This document shows positions 44,596-53,853 of a stretch of DNA of 64,000 bases, piece after piece; position 1 is the first letter of the stretch, and each line of letters begins with the position of its first letter. A model generated the notes under the pieces. The model saw only the letters and a list, made by a program, of their open reading frames with translations. It had not been told where the DNA came from and searched no databases. The position numbers and the translations under genes are program-made. The stretch comes from Acidomonas methanolica (GTDB lineage Bacteria; Pseudomonadota; Alphaproteobacteria; Acetobacterales; Acetobacteraceae): NCBI RefSeq assembly GCF_004346035.1, contig NZ_SLZN01000001.1, forward strand, positions 62,001 through 126,000, given 5' to 3'.

Positions 44596-45468
44596 TCAGA
44601 CGTATTTCTTCAGGAACTCGTGCACCGCCGGCGCGAGATCCTCGCGGTCGAGCGAGAAGGCGATCTGCGCTTCGAGGAAACCGATCTTGTCGCCGCAGTC
44701 ATAGCGCGTGCCGTCATAGCGCAATCCGTGGAACGGATGATGCCCGATCATCTTCGCCATGGCGTCGGTCAGTTGCACTTCCCCGCCCGCGCCCTTTTCC
44801 AGCTTCGAGAGATGCTCCAGCACGTTCGGCAGCAGGACATAACGCCCGATGATGGAAAGATTGGACGGCGCGTCCTCAGGCTTGGGCTTTTCGACCAGGC
44901 CCTTCACCTCGACCAGCTTTCCGTCATCCGCGCCAATATCGAGAATCCCGTAACGATGCGTATGCTCGTTCGGAACCTCGGACACGGCAACCACATTGCC
45001 GCCCGTCTGGTTATACGCATCCACGAGCTGGCCGACGCAGCTCCGGCCGCCGCTCTTCACGACGTCGTCGGGCAGCAGGATGGCGAACGGATCGTCGCCG
45101 ATGAACGTCCGCGCGCACCAGATCGCATGACCCAGCCCCAGAGGCTCCTGCTGGCGCACGGCGGAGAGCGACCCGGCCTCGATGCTGCTCGGCTTCAGAA
45201 TGTCCAGGGTGCTGAGCCGGCCGCGCTCGCGCAGAGTCGTTTCGAGTTCGAAGGCGACATCGAAATAATCGATCAGGCTGTCCTTGCCGCGCCCGGTGAT
45301 GAGGCAGAACTGATCGATCCCCGCTTCGCGCGCCTCGTCGATCGCATACTGGATCAACGGTCGGTCCACGATGGGAAGCATTTCCTTGGGCATGGCCTTG
45401 GTGGCCGGAAGAAATCGTGTTCCGAGGCCCGCGACTGGGAGGACCGCTTTCTTGAGAGGCTTGACCAC
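44596..45468 (-). CDS. galU: UTP-glucose-1-phosphate uridylyltransferase
   Basis: Makes UDP-glucose for surface polysaccharides and cellulose or other glycans. The 290-residue protein begins KPLKKAVLPVAGLGTRFLPATKAMPKEMLP (split: PVAGLGTRFLPAT, then MPKEMLPIVDRPLIQY) and has the catalytic VEKPKPED block. The GTG at 45468 with GGGGTGAG seven bases upstream gives the normal family length; an ATG at 45492 adds eight residues. A minus-strand TTGACA lies at 45547-45552, but its -10 is poor. The 231-base leader shows no other signal. Confidence 0.94.
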   Translation of the reverse strand: MVKPLKKAVLPVAGLGTRFLPATKAMPKEMLPIVDRPLIQYAIDEAREAGIDQFCLITGRGKDSLIDYFDVAFELETTLRERGRLSTLDILKPSSIEAGSLSAVRQQEPLGLGHAIWCARTFIGDDPFAILLPDDVVKSGGRSCVGQLVDAYNQTGGNVVAVSEVPNEHTHRYGILDIGADDGKLVEVKGLVEKPKPEDAPSNLSIIGRYVLLPNVLEHLSKLEKGAGGEVQLTDAMAKMIGHHPFHGLRYDGTRYDCGDKIGFLEAQIAFSLDREDLAPAVHEFLKKYV

Positions 45469-45699
45469 GTTAAGCTCACCCCGAATTTGCATATGGTGAC
45501 ACTGATGGAAGGCGCTCCCACCAGCAGATTGTTACGCCATGTCGCATGTCAACGCATCGACACGACGCGCGTTCGTTCCGGCCGGTACGGCAGCCGAAAC
45601 TATCTCGCCTCCATGGCAAGAGAATGGCAACCGGCGCCGTCTGACAAGATACTACCTGCCATTGACGACACCGCTCCATTGCAAATTTTTCATGAAACA

Positions 45700-45785
45700 T
45701 GGTGCGGTCGAGAAGACTCGAACTTCCACAGGGTTTCCCCCACAAGCACCTCAAGCTTGCGCGTCTACCATTCCGCCACGACCGC
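45700..45785 (-). tRNA. tRNA-Leu (anticodon GAG)
   Basis: An 86-base cloverleaf read on the minus strand. Acceptor GCGGTCG pairs with CGACCGC, and the anticodon stem CAAGC/GCTTG surrounds the loop TTGAGGT (anticodon GAG). There is a long variable arm, GTGGGGGAAACCCTGT, and a T arm with TTCGAGT. CCA is encoded at 45702-45700. The long variable arm and GAG anticodon fix it as leucine. Confidence 0.94.
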
Positions 45786-45833
45786 ATCGTGACAAGCTGC
45801 CCGCCTTTCGGCGTGACCGCTCGGGTGAGAGGG

Positions 45834-45862
45834 GCTATAGCCGAAGCCCAAGAGAGGGGCAA
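45834..45862 (-). promoter_or_regulatory. candidate promoter of tRNA-Leu
   Basis: On the minus strand TTGCCC (45862-45857), 17 bases, then TATAGC (45839-45834). Each box matches four of six consensus bases. The tRNA begins 48 bases downstream. The -35 box overlaps the lipB start codon region on the other strand. Confidence 0.45.
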
Positions 45863-46575
45863 TGACCGAAAACGATATTTTTTCCAGAATCGCCTGGGCC
45901 CGCAGCGACACCCCGGTTCCCTATGAAAAGGCTGTGGATTTCATGGAGAATCGCGCCCGCGCCATCAGCGAGGGCAAGGCGGGCGAACTCCTCTGGTCGC
46001 TCGAACATCCCGCCCTCTTCACCGCCGGAACCTCCGCCCGTCCCGAGCATCTGACGAACCCGCGCAACCTTCCCACCCACAAGGCCGGGCGCGGCGGCCA
46101 GTGGACCTATCACGGCCCGGGCCAGCGGCTCGTCTATGTGATGCTTGACCTCACGCGGCCGCACGGCGCCGTCCCGCCGCGCGACCTGCGGGCCTTCGTC
46201 GCCGCCCTGGAGCGCTGGATCATCGCCGCCCTCGCCGCGTTCGACGTCCGGGGCGAGACGCGCGACGGCCGCGTTGGCGTCTGGGTCACGGACCCGCTGA
46301 CGCGTCGGGAAGCCAAGATCGCGGCCCTGGGTATCCGCGTGAGCCGCTGGGCGAGCTGGCACGGCGTCTCCGTCAATCTCGACCCCGACCTGACGGATTT
46401 CGAGGGAATCGTTCCCTGCGGCATCAGCGAGTTCGGCGTCACCAGCCTCGCCCGCTTCCAGCCCGGCCTCACCATGGCCGATCTCGATTCAGCCCTTGAA
46501 ACCGCCTGGGCAGACATCTTCCGGCAAACGCCTCTCGCAACGCCTCAGCCGGAAGAAACGGGTTGCACGTCATAG
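45862..46575 (+). CDS. lipB: octanoyltransferase LipB
   Basis: Transfers octanoate from acyl-carrier protein to lipoyl domains, the first step in lipoate attachment. The 237 residues carry the LipB signature [19 protein letters not shown], the catalytic Lys segment [17 protein letters not shown], and the Cys nucleophile in [18 protein letters not shown] ribosome site precedes the ATG. Its last 31 bases overlap the LolA-like gene on the opposite strand. Confidence 0.95.
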   Translation: MTENDIFSRIAWARSDTPVPYEKAVDFMENRARAISEGKAGELLWSLEHPALFTAGTSARPEHLTNPRNLPTHKAGRGGQWTYHGPGQRLVYVMLDLTRPHGAVPPRDLRAFVAALERWIIAALAAFDVRGETRDGRVGVWVTDPLTRREAKIAALGIRVSRWASWHGVSVNLDPDLTDFEGIVPCGISEFGVTSLARFQPGLTMADLDSALETAWADIFRQTPLATPQPEETGCTS

Positions 46576-47123
46576 AAGCGCAGTTGCACATGGTGATCGC
46601 GGGCGTCCACCCCGTCCAGCCCGATCAGCCGCAGTCCCCCCGATCCGTCCTTCGCGAATTGCAGCGTCAGCCGCCCTTGGGACGGATTGTCCGCCTGTGA
46701 GGCGGAAAGCTGCACCACGCCCGCCGTCTCCTGCACGGACGTCACCTGAATCCCGTTATTGAAGTGGAACGGCACGCGCAGGAACAGTCCCAGAGGATTG
46801 CGTGCGAGGGAGAGCCGCGTCACCGCGCCGCTGACCTCATCCGTCATGACGATGCGCCCGTCACCGGCGACCAGATGCATGACATGCGGCGTGTCATAGG
46901 CGAGTCGCAACTGACCGGGAGTGAAGACGAAGCGGCCGCCGCTCGTCGCTCCTGCCTCCGGCCCCGTCTGCAAAAAACGCCCCTGCAACCCCGTCACGCC
47001 GTCGAGATAGGCTTCGACATGCCGCGCGGTCGCCTGCTGCTCCGGCGGCAGGCCGGACAGACCGCCCGTCGCACAACCCGCCAGCGCCACCGCCGAAACC
47101 AGCGCCGCGCATAAACGCCTCAT
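46545..47123 (-). CDS. LolA-like lipoprotein (outer-membrane lipoprotein carrier family)
   Basis: A 192-residue protein with the LolA-like beta-half-barrel pattern: [33 protein letters not shown] and [15 protein letters not shown]. Unlike ordinary LolA, its signal ends in a lipobox (VALAGC), with Cys16 as the likely acylation site, so it may be membrane anchored. The ATG overlaps the bolA stop by four bases. The C-terminus converges on lipB, with a 31-base overlap. Family assignment is good; role in lipoprotein sorting is an inference. Confidence 0.8.
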   Translation of the reverse strand: MRRLCAALVSAVALAGCATGGLSGLPPEQQATARHVEAYLDGVTGLQGRFLQTGPEAGATSGGRFVFTPGQLRLAYDTPHVMHLVAGDGRIVMTDEVSGAVTRLSLARNPLGLFLRVPFHFNNGIQVTSVQETAGVVQLSASQADNPSQGRLTLQFAKDGSGGLRLIGLDGVDARDHHVQLRFYDVQPVSSG

Positions 47124-47401
47124 GCCCGTTCACTCAGAACGAGGGACAGAGCATGCAACCCGCCCGCGAATTCGTCCGCCAGCGCCTCATGCACCAGCCG
47201 ATGCCGTTGCACCCGGCTCAGTCCCTTGAACCGCGCGCTCGCCATGGCGATGTTGAAATGCGTCTCGCCCGCGCCGCCCAGTTCCCGCGCCGAGGCGTGA
47301 TGGGCATGGCGCGCGCTTTCATCCCGTATTTCCAGCGTCTCGGGCGCGAACTCCGCCTTCAATCGTCTCCCGATCCGCTCGGCCCGCGTCTCGCTCACCA
47401 T
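47120..47401 (-). CDS. bolA: BolA family protein
   Basis: A 93-residue BolA-like protein, a partner of monothiol glutaredoxins in iron-sulfur metabolism. It has RRLKAEFAPETLEIRDESARHAHHA, HFNIAMAS, and VHEALADEFAGGLHALSLVL (each split motif matches the BolA fold). The ATG at 47401 follows GGAGG at seven bases. It is divergent from the J-domain protein and read with the LolA-like gene. Confidence 0.93.
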   Translation of the reverse strand: MVSETRAERIGRRLKAEFAPETLEIRDESARHAHHASARELGGAGETHFNIAMASARFKGLSRVQRHRLVHEALADEFAGGLHALSLVLSERA

Positions 47402-47464
47402 TCCGCTTCCTCCAACATTTCGGGTCTTGCAACCCGCCGCGTCGAAAGCACATAAAACCCCATC

Positions 47465-48067
47465 ATGTACCGTAAATCCACACGTCACCGCGCCTTCGAT
47501 CCGGATCCCGCCGCACCCGAAACGGTCTGCGAGATGCCGGGGTGCACCGCGCGCGCAGGATACCGGGCCCCGCGCAGCCGGGACTCCCTGAACGACTATG
47601 TCTGGTTCTGTCTCGACCATGTCCGCGACTACAACGCCCGCTGGGACTACTACAAAGGCATGAGCCCGGGCCAGATCGAAGCCCATATCCGGGCCGACAC
47701 CGCCTGGCAGCGCCCGTCCTGGAAGCTCGGCACACGCGCCCAGCAGAGCTTCAGCGAGGAGGACGTGCTCGACCCGCTCGATCTCCTCAGCCGCCGGGCG
47801 AAGGCGCGCGCCGCCGACCACGCCGCCACGCCGAAGCCGCCGCCTCCCCTCCGCCAGCCGCTCTCCACGCTCGGGCTGGACTGGCCGGTTTCGCTGGACG
47901 ATCTGAAATCGCGCTACAAATCCCTCGCCCGCCAGCATCATCCGGACACGAACGGCGGCGACAAGGCGGCGGAAGAACGCTTCAAGGCCGTCAACATCGC
48001 CTATGCCGTCATCCGCGCCCATCTGCGCGAGACCACGGCCGAATTTGCGACGGCGAAAGCCGGATAA
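47465..48067 (+). CDS. J-domain protein with N-terminal Cys/His motif
   Basis: A 200-residue protein. The N-terminal half has a C-x4-C-x21-C-x2-H pattern (CEMPGC, then FCLDH) that could bind zinc, and the WDYYKGM and WQRPSWKLG segments typical of an alphaproteobacterial family. The C-terminal ~55 residues form a J domain with the HPD motif (ARQHHPDTNGGD) needed to stimulate DnaK. Immediately upstream of cobS, with about 100 bases between. The client is unknown, though a CobST link is suggested by position. Confidence 0.88.
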   Translation: MYRKSTRHRAFDPDPAAPETVCEMPGCTARAGYRAPRSRDSLNDYVWFCLDHVRDYNARWDYYKGMSPGQIEAHIRADTAWQRPSWKLGTRAQQSFSEEDVLDPLDLLSRRAKARAADHAATPKPPPPLRQPLSTLGLDWPVSLDDLKSRYKSLARQHHPDTNGGDKAAEERFKAVNIAYAVIRAHLRETTAEFATAKAG

Positions 48068-48165
48068 TCGCGCCATCCGCCACGCTTCCTCTGGCGGATG
48101 AAGAATTCCGGGCCTATCTTCACATCGACAAGCCCCAACCGCCGCTCACAGGATTCCTGTCGAAT

Positions 48166-49185
48166 ATGAGTGATTTCGTGTCCATCGATGCCCCCGAAAC
48201 CGTCGTGACGAACGAGTCGAACACCGTTCCCACCAGCGCCCTCGGCCTGCCCGACCGCATGGTCTCGGCACGCGAGGTCTTCGGCATCGACGCGGACATG
48301 CAGACGCCCGCCTTCAGCTTCCGCAGCGAACACGTCCCCGATATCGATCCGACCTACCAGTTCGACCGCGACACTACCCTGGCCATTCTCGCGGGCTTCG
48401 CCTTCAACCGGCGCGTCATGATCCAGGGCTTCCACGGCACCGGCAAGTCGTCTCACATCGAGCAGGTCGCCGCCCGCCTGAACTGGCCCACCGTCCGCAT
48501 CAATCTCGACAGCCACATCTCGCGGATCGACCTGATCGGCAAGGACGCCATCGTCCTGCGCGACGGCAAGCAGGTCACTGAATTCCGCGAGGGCCTGCTC
48601 CCCTGGTGTCTGCAACATCCCTGCGCGCTGGTCTTCGACGAATACGACGCCGGACGGCCGGACGTGATGTTCGTCATCCAGCGCGTGCTGGAGGGCGAGG
48701 GCCACCTGACCCTTCTCGACCAGAATCGCGTCATCCGCCCGAACCCGGCCTTCCGCATCTTCGCGACGGCCAACACCGTGGGGCTGGGCGACACGACCGG
48801 CCTCTATCACGGCACCCAGCAGATCAATCAGGGCCAGATGGATCGCTGGAACGTCGTCGTGTCTCTGAACTACCTTCCGCTGGAGCAGGAAGTCGCCATC
48901 GTCGCCGCCAAGCTCGGCGTTCCGGCGGATGACGGGGCCGCGCGCCGCAAGCTGGAGAACATGGTCGCCCTGGCCAATCTCACCCGCACGGGCTTCATGA
49001 GCGGCGACCTGTCCACCCTCATGTCCCCGCGCTCCGTCATCGCCTGGGCCGAGAACGAACGGATCTTCGGCGATCTCGCCCTCGCCTTCAGGCTGACCTT
49101 CCTCAATAAATGTGACGAGGCGGAGCGCCCCATCGTGGCGGAATACTACCAGCGCTGCTTCGACAAGCCTCCGTTGACGGTCTGA
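48166..49185 (+). CDS. cobS: cobaltochelatase subunit CobS (AAA ATPase)
   Basis: MoxR-type AAA subunit of the aerobic cobaltochelatase, which with CobT and CobN inserts cobalt into hydrogenobyrinic diamide. The 339 residues carry the P-loop GFHGTGKSSH near residue 90, Walker B (ALVFDEYDAG), and sensor FRIFATANTVG. The ATG at 48166 starts MSDFVSIDAP. It precedes cobT by 15 bases. CobN and other cobalamin genes are not in this window. Confidence 0.95.
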   Translation: MSDFVSIDAPETVVTNESNTVPTSALGLPDRMVSAREVFGIDADMQTPAFSFRSEHVPDIDPTYQFDRDTTLAILAGFAFNRRVMIQGFHGTGKSSHIEQVAARLNWPTVRINLDSHISRIDLIGKDAIVLRDGKQVTEFREGLLPWCLQHPCALVFDEYDAGRPDVMFVIQRVLEGEGHLTLLDQNRVIRPNPAFRIFATANTVGLGDTTGLYHGTQQINQGQMDRWNVVVSLNYLPLEQEVAIVAAKLGVPADDGAARRKLENMVALANLTRTGFMSGDLSTLMSPRSVIAWAENERIFGDLALAFRLTFLNKCDEAERPIVAEYYQRCFDKPPLTV

Positions 49186-49200
49186 TACGGGCGGCGACCG

Positions 49201-51114
49201 ATGGCTGGCCCAAAGACCGCCCCGAGAACGGCCCCGAAAACGGCCTCAGGGAAATCCGCTCCCACGGGCGGCCAGCCCAGCCCGGCAGGCTCAGAGAAGA
49301 GCGAAGCCTTTCGCCGCGTGACCGTCGCCACCCTGCGCGCGGTCGGCGGCAAGGCGGAGACTGACGTCGCCTTCGCCAATCCCACCGGCCCCGGCAACAG
49401 CACTGCGGCCACCGGAGCGGACAGCATCCGCCTGCCCTACGTCTCCCGCGCCCTGCCGGATACGGAGCGGAACCGGGTGCGTGGCGCGGCGGACGCCGCC
49501 GCCCTGCGCATCCGCCACCACGATGAGCGCGTCCATGCCGCCATCCTGCCCGCCGAGCCGCTCGCCCGGCAGGTCTATGACGCCATCGAACAGGCGCGCT
49601 GCGAGATTTACGGGTCGCGCCACATGCTCGGCATGCGCGCCAATCTCGAGCGCAAGCTCGTCACGGATCTGCAGGAAGCCGGCGCCGGACGCATGACCAC
49701 GCGGGACGACATGCCCGCGCCGCTCGCCCTTTCCCTGCTCGCCCGCGAGGCGATGACGGGCGAACCGCCGCCCCGGCAAGCCGGACAGGCGCTCGACGCA
49801 TGGCGCGACGCGCTCACCCCGGAAGCGAAAGCCGCGCTCGCTGCTCTTGCCGCGCATCAGGGCGACCAGCAAGCGTTCGCTCATGCCACGCGGCGCCTTC
49901 TCGGCGCCTGCAACCTCACGGAAGCGCTCGAACCCGATAGCGAGGCCGATGACCAGGGCGAGGACGCCGAAACCGAAGACGACGCGGAGGACACGCCCGG
50001 CGGCGAAGAAGAGGAGAGACCTCAGGAAAGCGCCGATGAGCAGAATCCCGGCTTTCCTTCCGCCCAATCCGACGAACCGGACAGCGTCGAGGGCGAACAG
50101 GAGGGCGAGGAACAGGAGGATGGCGGCGCGGAGGAAGCCGCCGGCGAGACGCGCGGCCGCGAGAACGAGGCCGCCGACGAGGCGATCGGCGGCTACAAGG
50201 CGTTCACCACCGCCTTCGACGAGGAAGCGGAGGCCGAGGCGCTTTGCGATCCCGAGGAACTGACCCGCCTGCGCCAGCAGCTCGACCAGCAACTGGCCAG
50301 CATGCAAGGCCTGATTTCCCGCCTCGCCCATCGGCTCCAGCGGCGTCTCATGGCGCAGCAGCAGCGGGCCTGGGAATTCGATCAGGAGGACGGCATCCTC
50401 GACGCCGCCCGCCTCGCCCGCGTCGTGGTCAATCCTACCCTCACCCTCTCTTACAAGATCGAGCGCGAAGCCGATTTCCGCGATACCGTCGTCACGCTGC
50501 TGATCGACAATTCCGGCTCCATGCGCGGCCGTCCCATCACCGTGGCCGCCATGTGCGGCGACATCCTCGCCCGAACGCTGGAACGCTGCGCCGTGAAGGT
50601 CGAGGTACTGGGCTTCACCACCCGCGCCTGGAAAGGCGGCATGAGCCGTGAGCGCTGGATCGCGGCGGGCCGCCCGCCCGAACCCGGACGCCTGAACGAT
50701 CTGCGCCACATCATCTACAAGAGCGCCGACACGCCATGGCGCCGCGCGCGCCGCAATCTCGGCCTGATGCTGCGCGAGGGGCTGCTCAAGGAGAACATCG
50801 ACGGCGAGGCCCTCCTCTGGGCGTGGAAACGCCTGCGCCGCCGCGCCGAACACCGGCGCATCCTGATGGTGATCTCCGACGGCGCGCCGGTGGATGACAG
50901 CACCTTCTCCGCCAATCCGAGTTCCTATCTGGAAGACCACCTTCGCCGCGTGATCGCCAGAATCGAGTCCTCCGCCGATACCGAACTCGTCGCGATCGGC
51001 ATCGGTCATGACGTGACACGCTATTATCGAAGCTCGGTGACGATCAACAACGCCGAGGAACTCGGGGGCACCATGATGCAGAAGCTGACGGAACTGTTCT
51101 CGCCCGCGCGCTGA
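49201..51114 (+). CDS. cobT: cobaltochelatase subunit CobT
   Basis: Partner of CobS; 637 residues. The N-terminal part is basic and helical. A strongly acidic linker runs about residues 240-330 ([20 protein letters not shown]). The C-terminal third is a von Willebrand A domain with MIDAS motif [12 protein letters not shown] near residue 440, and the GLAMMREGL-like segment ([21 protein letters not shown] in part). Follows cobS by 15 bases, so both are one operon. The acidic linker is a family trait. Confidence 0.94.
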   Translation: MAGPKTAPRTAPKTASGKSAPTGGQPSPAGSEKSEAFRRVTVATLRAVGGKAETDVAFANPTGPGNSTAATGADSIRLPYVSRALPDTERNRVRGAADAAALRIRHHDERVHAAILPAEPLARQVYDAIEQARCEIYGSRHMLGMRANLERKLVTDLQEAGAGRMTTRDDMPAPLALSLLAREAMTGEPPPRQAGQALDAWRDALTPEAKAALAALAAHQGDQQAFAHATRRLLGACNLTEALEPDSEADDQGEDAETEDDAEDTPGGEEEERPQESADEQNPGFPSAQSDEPDSVEGEQEGEEQEDGGAEEAAGETRGRENEAADEAIGGYKAFTTAFDEEAEAEALCDPEELTRLRQQLDQQLASMQGLISRLAHRLQRRLMAQQQRAWEFDQEDGILDAARLARVVVNPTLTLSYKIEREADFRDTVVTLLIDNSGSMRGRPITVAAMCGDILARTLERCAVKVEVLGFTTRAWKGGMSRERWIAAGRPPEPGRLNDLRHIIYKSADTPWRRARRNLGLMLREGLLKENIDGEALLWAWKRLRRRAEHRRILMVISDGAPVDDSTFSANPSSYLEDHLRRVIARIESSADTELVAIGIGHDVTRYYRSSVTINNAEELGGTMMQKLTELFSPAR

Positions 51115-51119
51115 CCACC

Positions 51120-52472
51120 TCAGACGCGCCCGACGAGACGCCGCGACGCGCTCAAGGCCGCACCGCCGAGCGCGACCACCGCCGCCAGGGCGAGGCAAAG
51201 CGACGACGGATGAGCCGCATGGGCGAACACCCCCGCCACCATCAGCGCGCCCGCCGTCTGCCCGCCCAGCCGCGCGACCGAGACGAGCCCGCTTGCCCCG
51301 CCTTCCCGTCCCTTCGGCGCGGCCAGCATCATCGCGCGATTATTCGGCGGCTGAAAGATCCCGAACCCCGTGCCGGCAAGGCCCGTGCGCCACACGATAT
51401 CGAAATTCGAGGCGTCCGTCGGCAGAAGCCAGAGCGCCAGAAACCCGCTCGCCGTCACCAGCATCCCCACGCTTGACAGAATCGCCGCCGGAACGCGGTC
51501 GGCAAATTTCCCCACCGCATAGGAAGCGATCCCCACACAGGCCGCCCACGGAGTGATGAGAAAGCCGGTGATCGTCTCAGGGCGATGGAACGTCTCCTCC
51601 AGGGTGAAAGGCATTGCGATGATGAAGAAATTCGATGCGACGAAAGCGGAAACGCCCACACCGAACGCAACCAGAAATTCAGGCAGCCGCAGCAGATCCA
51701 ATGGCAGGATCGGATTTTCCCGCCCCCGCTGATGCGCCAGCAACCCGACCCAGCTCGCCACGCCGAGCAGCAGGAAGAGCAGCGCCGCGCCGCTCCCGCC
51801 ATGCACCAGGTCATCCGCCCCGATCACGCTCGTGCAGAACGCCGTCGCCGTCAGCACGATGCCGCGGATATCGACCGGCGTCGCGCCGCGCGGCGTGACA
51901 GGCAGCGCCGCCGTCGCCAGCAGCAACGCCGCAAGGGCTAGGGGAATATTGATCCAGAAAATCCAGGGCCAGGTCGCGAAGGACAGCACAATGGAGCCCA
52001 CCGTCGGCCCCAGAGCGACACCGAATCCCACGACCAGCCCGTTCAGGGCGATTCCCTTGCCGAGCGATTCCGACGGATAGATAAAGCGCAGAAGCGCGAC
52101 ATTCACGCCCATGATGCAAGCGCCGCCAATCCCTTGCAACGCGCGCGCGAGAGCGAGTTCCAGCAGCGTATGGGAAACTGCGCAACATGCCGACGCCACG
52201 AGGAACAACGCGATGCCGATCCGGCAGACGCGCGCGAACCCGATGCGCGCGCCGATCGAGGCGAGCGGCAACAGCATCGACAGGGACGCCAACTGATAGG
52301 CGTTGATGACCCAGATGGAGTCCGAGGCCGAGGTGTGGATGTCGCGCGCTATCGTCGGCAGGGCGACATTGGCGATGGCGTAGTCGAGAACCGAGAGAAG
52401 AACGGAAAGCGCGACCGCCGCCATGGCGCGCGTTCTGTGTGCGCCATGCAGCCCGTAGATCGTTTCCGACAC
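51120..52472 (-). CDS. MFS drug/solute exporter (DHA2-like, QacA group)
   Basis: A 450-residue major facilitator with about 14 hydrophobic segments. Motifs are SVLDYAIANVALPTIARD near residue 30, WVINAYQLASL, a motif C-like GGACIMGVNVAL, and GFGVALGPTVGSIV. These match the DHA2 multidrug group. A GTG at 52472 is chosen, two bases after the hydrolase stop; ATG 52424 is an alternative. It ends the bamB-der operon chain. Substrate is unknown. Confidence 0.88.
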   Translation of the reverse strand: MSETIYGLHGAHRTRAMAAVALSVLLSVLDYAIANVALPTIARDIHTSASDSIWVINAYQLASLSMLLPLASIGARIGFARVCRIGIALFLVASACCAVSHTLLELALARALQGIGGACIMGVNVALLRFIYPSESLGKGIALNGLVVGFGVALGPTVGSIVLSFATWPWIFWINIPLALAALLLATAALPVTPRGATPVDIRGIVLTATAFCTSVIGADDLVHGGSGAALLFLLLGVASWVGLLAHQRGRENPILPLDLLRLPEFLVAFGVGVSAFVASNFFIIAMPFTLEETFHRPETITGFLITPWAACVGIASYAVGKFADRVPAAILSSVGMLVTASGFLALWLLPTDASNFDIVWRTGLAGTGFGIFQPPNNRAMMLAAPKGREGGASGLVSVARLGGQTAGALMVAGVFAHAAHPSSLCLALAAVVALGGAALSASRRLVGRV

Positions 52473-52474
52473 GC

Positions 52475-53227
52475 CTAGGCGGGTCGAGGCAGGAAATTGC
52501 GCTGAAACAGCGTGTTGGTCCAACTCATCGCCTGAAGAAAAAGTGCCGCGTCGAAGCGCGGCGCGCCATCACGCAGGAACGCGTGCTGCCCATCAACCTC
52601 ATGCCACTCCAGCTTCACGCCTGCCTCTTCGAGCCGGTCGCGGATCACCCGCCGTCCGGCATAAGGCACATGCGGGTCCGACTGTCCCCAGACCATCATG
52701 AGATCGCCCTTGATCTCATCGGCCCGCGCGAGAGAATCATCCGCCTGCCCCGCCCCGAGCGTCGCGCCGTGCAGGTCGGTCGCATAGAAACACGCCGCCG
52801 CCTGGACACGAGGATGAAGCGCCGCGCGATAGGAGAGATGCCCGCCGAGACACACCCCGAAGGCGCCGAACGCGCCGCTACAGGCGGGATGTTTCTCCAG
52901 CCAGTCGATCAGCGCCACATTGTCACTGTCGAACGAAGCGATCGGCTTGAGATATTTCAGGTCATTGCCCCGGTCCGTACCCGCATTGTCATAAGACAAC
53001 ACGCAGCCCGGCGGCTCATATTCGTGATAGACTTCAGGAATCACGACCAGATAGCCCTGCCCGGCGATCATCGCCGCCAGGCGGCGGATCGGCTGCGTCA
53101 CCTGGTAAATCTCAGAAAACAGCAGAATGGCCGGAAATCGCCCCTCCCGTGTCGGACGGGAAAGATACACCCGCATCTTGCCCGTCGGCGTTCCGACATC
53201 CGCCGTCTCATCCGTGCGAATCAGCAT
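52475..53227 (-). CDS. dienelactone hydrolase family protein
   Basis: A 250-residue alpha/beta hydrolase. The nucleophile elbow is FGVCLGGHLSYRA (Cys as nucleophile) near residue 120, and the triad is completed by an Asp and the late His (QHAFLRDG region). Members hydrolyse dienelactone in chlorocatechol breakdown, but many have other substrates. The ATG at 53227 has AAAGGA at about seven bases. It lies between the isochorismatase-like gene and the MFS exporter, all on one strand. Confidence 0.87.
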   Translation of the reverse strand: MLIRTDETADVGTPTGKMRVYLSRPTREGRFPAILLFSEIYQVTQPIRRLAAMIAGQGYLVVIPEVYHEYEPPGCVLSYDNAGTDRGNDLKYLKPIASFDSDNVALIDWLEKHPACSGAFGAFGVCLGGHLSYRAALHPRVQAAACFYATDLHGATLGAGQADDSLARADEIKGDLMMVWGQSDPHVPYAGRRVIRDRLEEAGVKLEWHEVDGQHAFLRDGAPRFDAALFLQAMSWTNTLFQRNFLPRPA

Positions 53228-53238
53228 CAAGTTTTCCT

Positions 53239-53853
53239 TTAAGAGACTGATTCCAGAATAAATTCCTGATGCGTCATGGGCCGCGAGAACATCGGAAACG
53301 TGTAGCTTATCGCCGCGTCATGCTGAGTCCGGGAAAGTGTGGCGACACAATCCGTCAGGGTTACGACATCATAACCGTGCTCATAGGCCGTCCGCATCGT
53401 CGATTCCACACAACAATCGGTAAGAAACCCGCCCAGCGCGACGCGCCGTATCCCGCTGTGCCGGAGGAGAAATTCCAGATTGGTACTGGCGAAGGCGCAA
53501 AGCCCGCGCTTTCCGGACACCACCAGATCGCCCGGCAGGGGCGTAAAACCCTCGGCCTGATCACCGCCCCATGCGCCCTGAAGGAACGCATTCGCGCCTT
53601 TCACCACGCCGAGCACGCCATAGGGCGCATCGCCGAGTTCGGGATGTCCCGCCGCGAAAAGAATCGGCGACCAGACGATCTTCATTCCCGATTGTCGTGC
53701 CTTCGCCACAACGTCCCGCGTATGCGCAAGCATCTGCGTGCGGTCGATCTCCCCCTTCACCCCGTCATGCAGGGCGCCGCCGGGGCTGATGAAATCGTTC
53801 TGATATTCGATCAGGACAAGAGCGGTTTCTTCCGGAGTGATGCGGGTCGTCAT
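53239..53853 (-). CDS. isochorismatase-like cysteine hydrolase
   Basis: A 204-residue member of the cysteine hydrolase (isochorismatase-like) superfamily. The triad is visible: Asp20 (EYQNDFIS), a Lys in SGKRGLCAF and Cys in GGFLTDCCVESTMRTAYEHGYDVV (split: FLTDCCVEST). The GGFLTDCC loop is the standard catalytic site. Substrate is unknown: nicotinamidase, ureido or N-carbamoyl amide hydrolases share this fold. Its ATG overlaps the der stop by four bases. Confidence 0.88.
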   Translation of the reverse strand: MTTRITPEETALVLIEYQNDFISPGGALHDGVKGEIDRTQMLAHTRDVVAKARQSGMKIVWSPILFAAGHPELGDAPYGVLGVVKGANAFLQGAWGGDQAEGFTPLPGDLVVSGKRGLCAFASTNLEFLLRHSGIRRVALGGFLTDCCVESTMRTAYEHGYDVVTLTDCVATLSRTQHDAAISYTFPMFSRPMTHQEFILESVS

